DNA from: Cocos nucifera
Lineage: Eukaryota; Streptophyta; Magnoliopsida; Arecales; Arecaceae
DNA: 64,000 bases
Reading direction: 5' to 3'
NCBI GenBank assembly: GCA_006176705.1
Contig: QRFJ01000007.1
Span: forward strand, 4,762,276-4,826,275
Shown here: piece after piece, positions 62,074 through 64,000 of the stretch
Layout of the letters: the number at the start of each line of letters is the position of its first letter
Numbering within the stretch: position 1 is the first letter of the stretch
Made by a program: the position numbers and the translations under genes
The notes under the pieces: model-generated
Databases searched by the model: none
The model's input: only the letters and a program-made list of their open reading frames with translations
Told to the model about the DNA's origin: nothing

Positions 62074-62685
62074 GACTGGATTCTAATCGATCGAATTCCA
62101 ATTCATATCTGATCGAAAATTCGATCGTTGAATTAACACGCATTTACGTGCACGTCTGAAAAGATGCACTCGACTGAAAAAACGAGTGTCTGCATCTGAA
62201 AAAAATTCAGAAAAAAATTTGAATCTGAAAAAAATTTGAAAAAAACTTGAACATAAAAATTTCTAAAAAATTCTTGAGAAAAATTCAAAAAAAAATCTAA
62301 ACACGAAAAAAAAAAACTTGAAAAAAAACTAAAGAAAAAAAAAAGGAGAGAGGGGAAGGCGCCTATAGGTGCCTTCTCCTTTTTTTTACTTTTTTCTTCT
62401 AAGATTTTTTTAATTAAAAAAATATAAAAAATAGAAAGAAAGAAAAAAAAGCATATGAAGGCATTTTTTTCCGAATTTTTTTTCTAGTTTTTTTCTTTTT
62501 TTTCTAATTTTTTTTAGTTTTTTTTTTCTTTTTTCTATTTTTTTTTATTTTTTTAAGTTTTTTTCAGGCAGCAGCAGATTTTTTTTTTCCTATTTTTTTC
62601 AACCAGCATATCTTTTCAAGCACACATTTCAAATGCGTACAGATTGAACAGTCGGAGATTCGATCAGATGTAGGTTGATCGAAGT
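62074..62685. mobile_element. Foldback element with long inverted arms
   Basis: The left arm contains CATATCTGATCGAA, CGATCGTTGAA, ACGCATTT and GTCTGAAAAGAT in that order. The complement of the right arm contains CTACATCTGATCGAA, GACTGTTCAA, ACGCATTT and CTTGAAAAGAT in the same order and spacing. The inner arms are A-rich on the left and T-rich on the right and would pair. The centre is a near-perfect palindrome at about 62356-62375 (AAGGCGCCTATAGGTGCCTT). AT-repeat runs flank both sides (62057-62073 and 62686-62698) and may be the target. It has no coding capacity. Confidence 0.7.
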
Positions 62686-62698
62686 TATATATATATAT

Positions 62699-64000
62699 GG
62701 ATAGGTTTAGATAAGATCAATTGAATTTAGGCTCACATCTGATGAGATTAAAATTAATAATGAAGGCCCTATATCAATGATCCAAGTAATTGAATGTGAA
62801 GTATTATCTTAAAATTATTTATATACTAAAAATTATATGACTTAAAGACCCCTAGTCTATGCATTTAATAATCAAAAAATATATTTATTTGATGCATATG
62901 CTAGAAATTTTCAAATCACATGATTTTTTTTGTATACAAACAGTTTTGAGGTAATAAATCATATTAGATGCTTAGAATTCTTATTATAGAGTTTTGATCT
63001 AACGGAATTTAAATCCAAATTCGATCAATCTGATTCTACTCTTTCACTCTTTCTCTCTCTCTATATATATATACCATTTGTTGAAAATTAAAATTTTGCA
63101 AATCAATATTTATCATGACAAGCATCCATAGATGGGTAATATTTTTCTTTAATAGGATACAAGATAAAGTGATTTTTTTCTCCAACGCGTATGGTTTATT
63201 TTGCAAGTTTTAGCAAACTTCTAAGGACTTTATGGAGGCTGGATCTGAGATTCCAGCAAATTATCTCCATTTCAACTCATGTAAAATATGGTTGATGAGG
63301 TGTGGATGTGATACGAAACTCCTTCATACTGTAAGTTGCAGTTTAGATCTAGCTCATGAAGATATTACTTATGGTGCATTTTGAGATCAATGCACACCAT
63401 CACAACGAGTCCATGGCATGTGATGAGCGTGAATAGCGCAACCACGTGAATGACAATGAAGTGCAGTTCATAGAATCATGAATTAAATCTTATTTTTTTA
63501 TATCTTATTAGCTTCGAAAAAATTATTGATTAGAATGGTTCTTGTATATTCTATATTATTCAATAATAAATCGATATATTATTGTTTATTGTATTATTCA
63601 TTGCTATCATGTGTATCTTGCACGTACCATTGTCCGAGATCTGAATTATTGTATCAATTTTCGGAATAAAACTACCGTGGCTTTGCGTGGGAGCACGATG
63701 ACAAGCTTCTTGATGCAATCCGTCCTTCTCGGACGGTCACACCGCGTCAAGGCCCGGGCCCCCGTACACGGTTAGATGGGGAGACACAACGTGGAGTCCA
63801 GCTAGCAGCGCCCATTTTAATAGAAAAAAATGCTGCGGAAATAGCACCGGTTTTAATATCCAAAGCTACTGACACACCCAGAAAAATCACACAACTTGTC
63901 GGTCAGGTAAATCAGATGCCAATTCCAAGGGAGAAATGAGAGTGTACCGCACCAGCTGAGTGACTTGTCGAGTGCTTTTGGGTCGCAGTTCCCTGCTGCT
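62699..64000. other. Right-edge intergenic DNA
   Basis: AT-rich DNA runs to about 63640, then a GC-richer stretch at 63670-63800. Neither strand shows a gene I recognise. The GC-richer end could belong to a gene beyond the window, but nothing here proves it. Confidence 0.4.

Overview
This window is plant nuclear DNA. It has two long, intron-rich genes with GT-AG introns, much AT-rich and microsatellite-rich intergenic DNA, and several generations of plant transposable elements. The predicted proteins look closest to monocot versions of their families. A palm (Arecaceae) is my best guess, from recollection rather than a search.

Both genes lie on the minus strand. (1) At 999-17345 is the 5' three quarters or more of a golgin candidate 4 (GC4)-type coiled-coil Golgi tether. 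Twelve coding exons join without a frame break into 603 codons, and the gene continues beyond the left edge. A TATA box lies at 17481-17490. (2) At 22590-35909 is a complete 16-exon gene for a DAA1-type AAA ATPase. All exon phases agree and give an 848-residue protein with intact Walker A and Walker B motifs. Its TATA box is at 36153-36160. The introns of both genes have collected mobile elements in antisense orientation: a decayed RTE-type LINE and a copia LTR remnant in the golgin gene, and a gypsy LTR remnant plus a 0.6 kb alternating purine/pyrimidine microsatellite in the ATPase gene.

From 36.2 kb to the right edge I find no host gene I can support. The main content is mobile DNA. At 42247-45141 a hAT-like MITE (8 bp target duplication) is split by a 2.29 kb copia-type solo LTR (5 bp target duplication ATATA) whose U3 carries seven W-box motifs in 67 bp. 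At 45405-54091 lies a full-length but decayed Ty3/gypsy element on the minus strand (target duplication ATTAT) with the Tat-lineage layout: gag, protease, RT, RNase H, a second archaeal-type RNase H, integrase. Its 3' untranslated part is an array of eleven ~113 bp tandem repeats. At 62074-62685 is a foldback element with long inverted arms. The remainder is AT-rich DNA and simple repeats.

I saw no CRISPR array, operon, tRNA or rRNA gene and no plainly new gene system. The strongest leads are the tandem array inside the Tat element, the nested MITE/solo-LTR with its W-box cluster, and the foldback hairpin.
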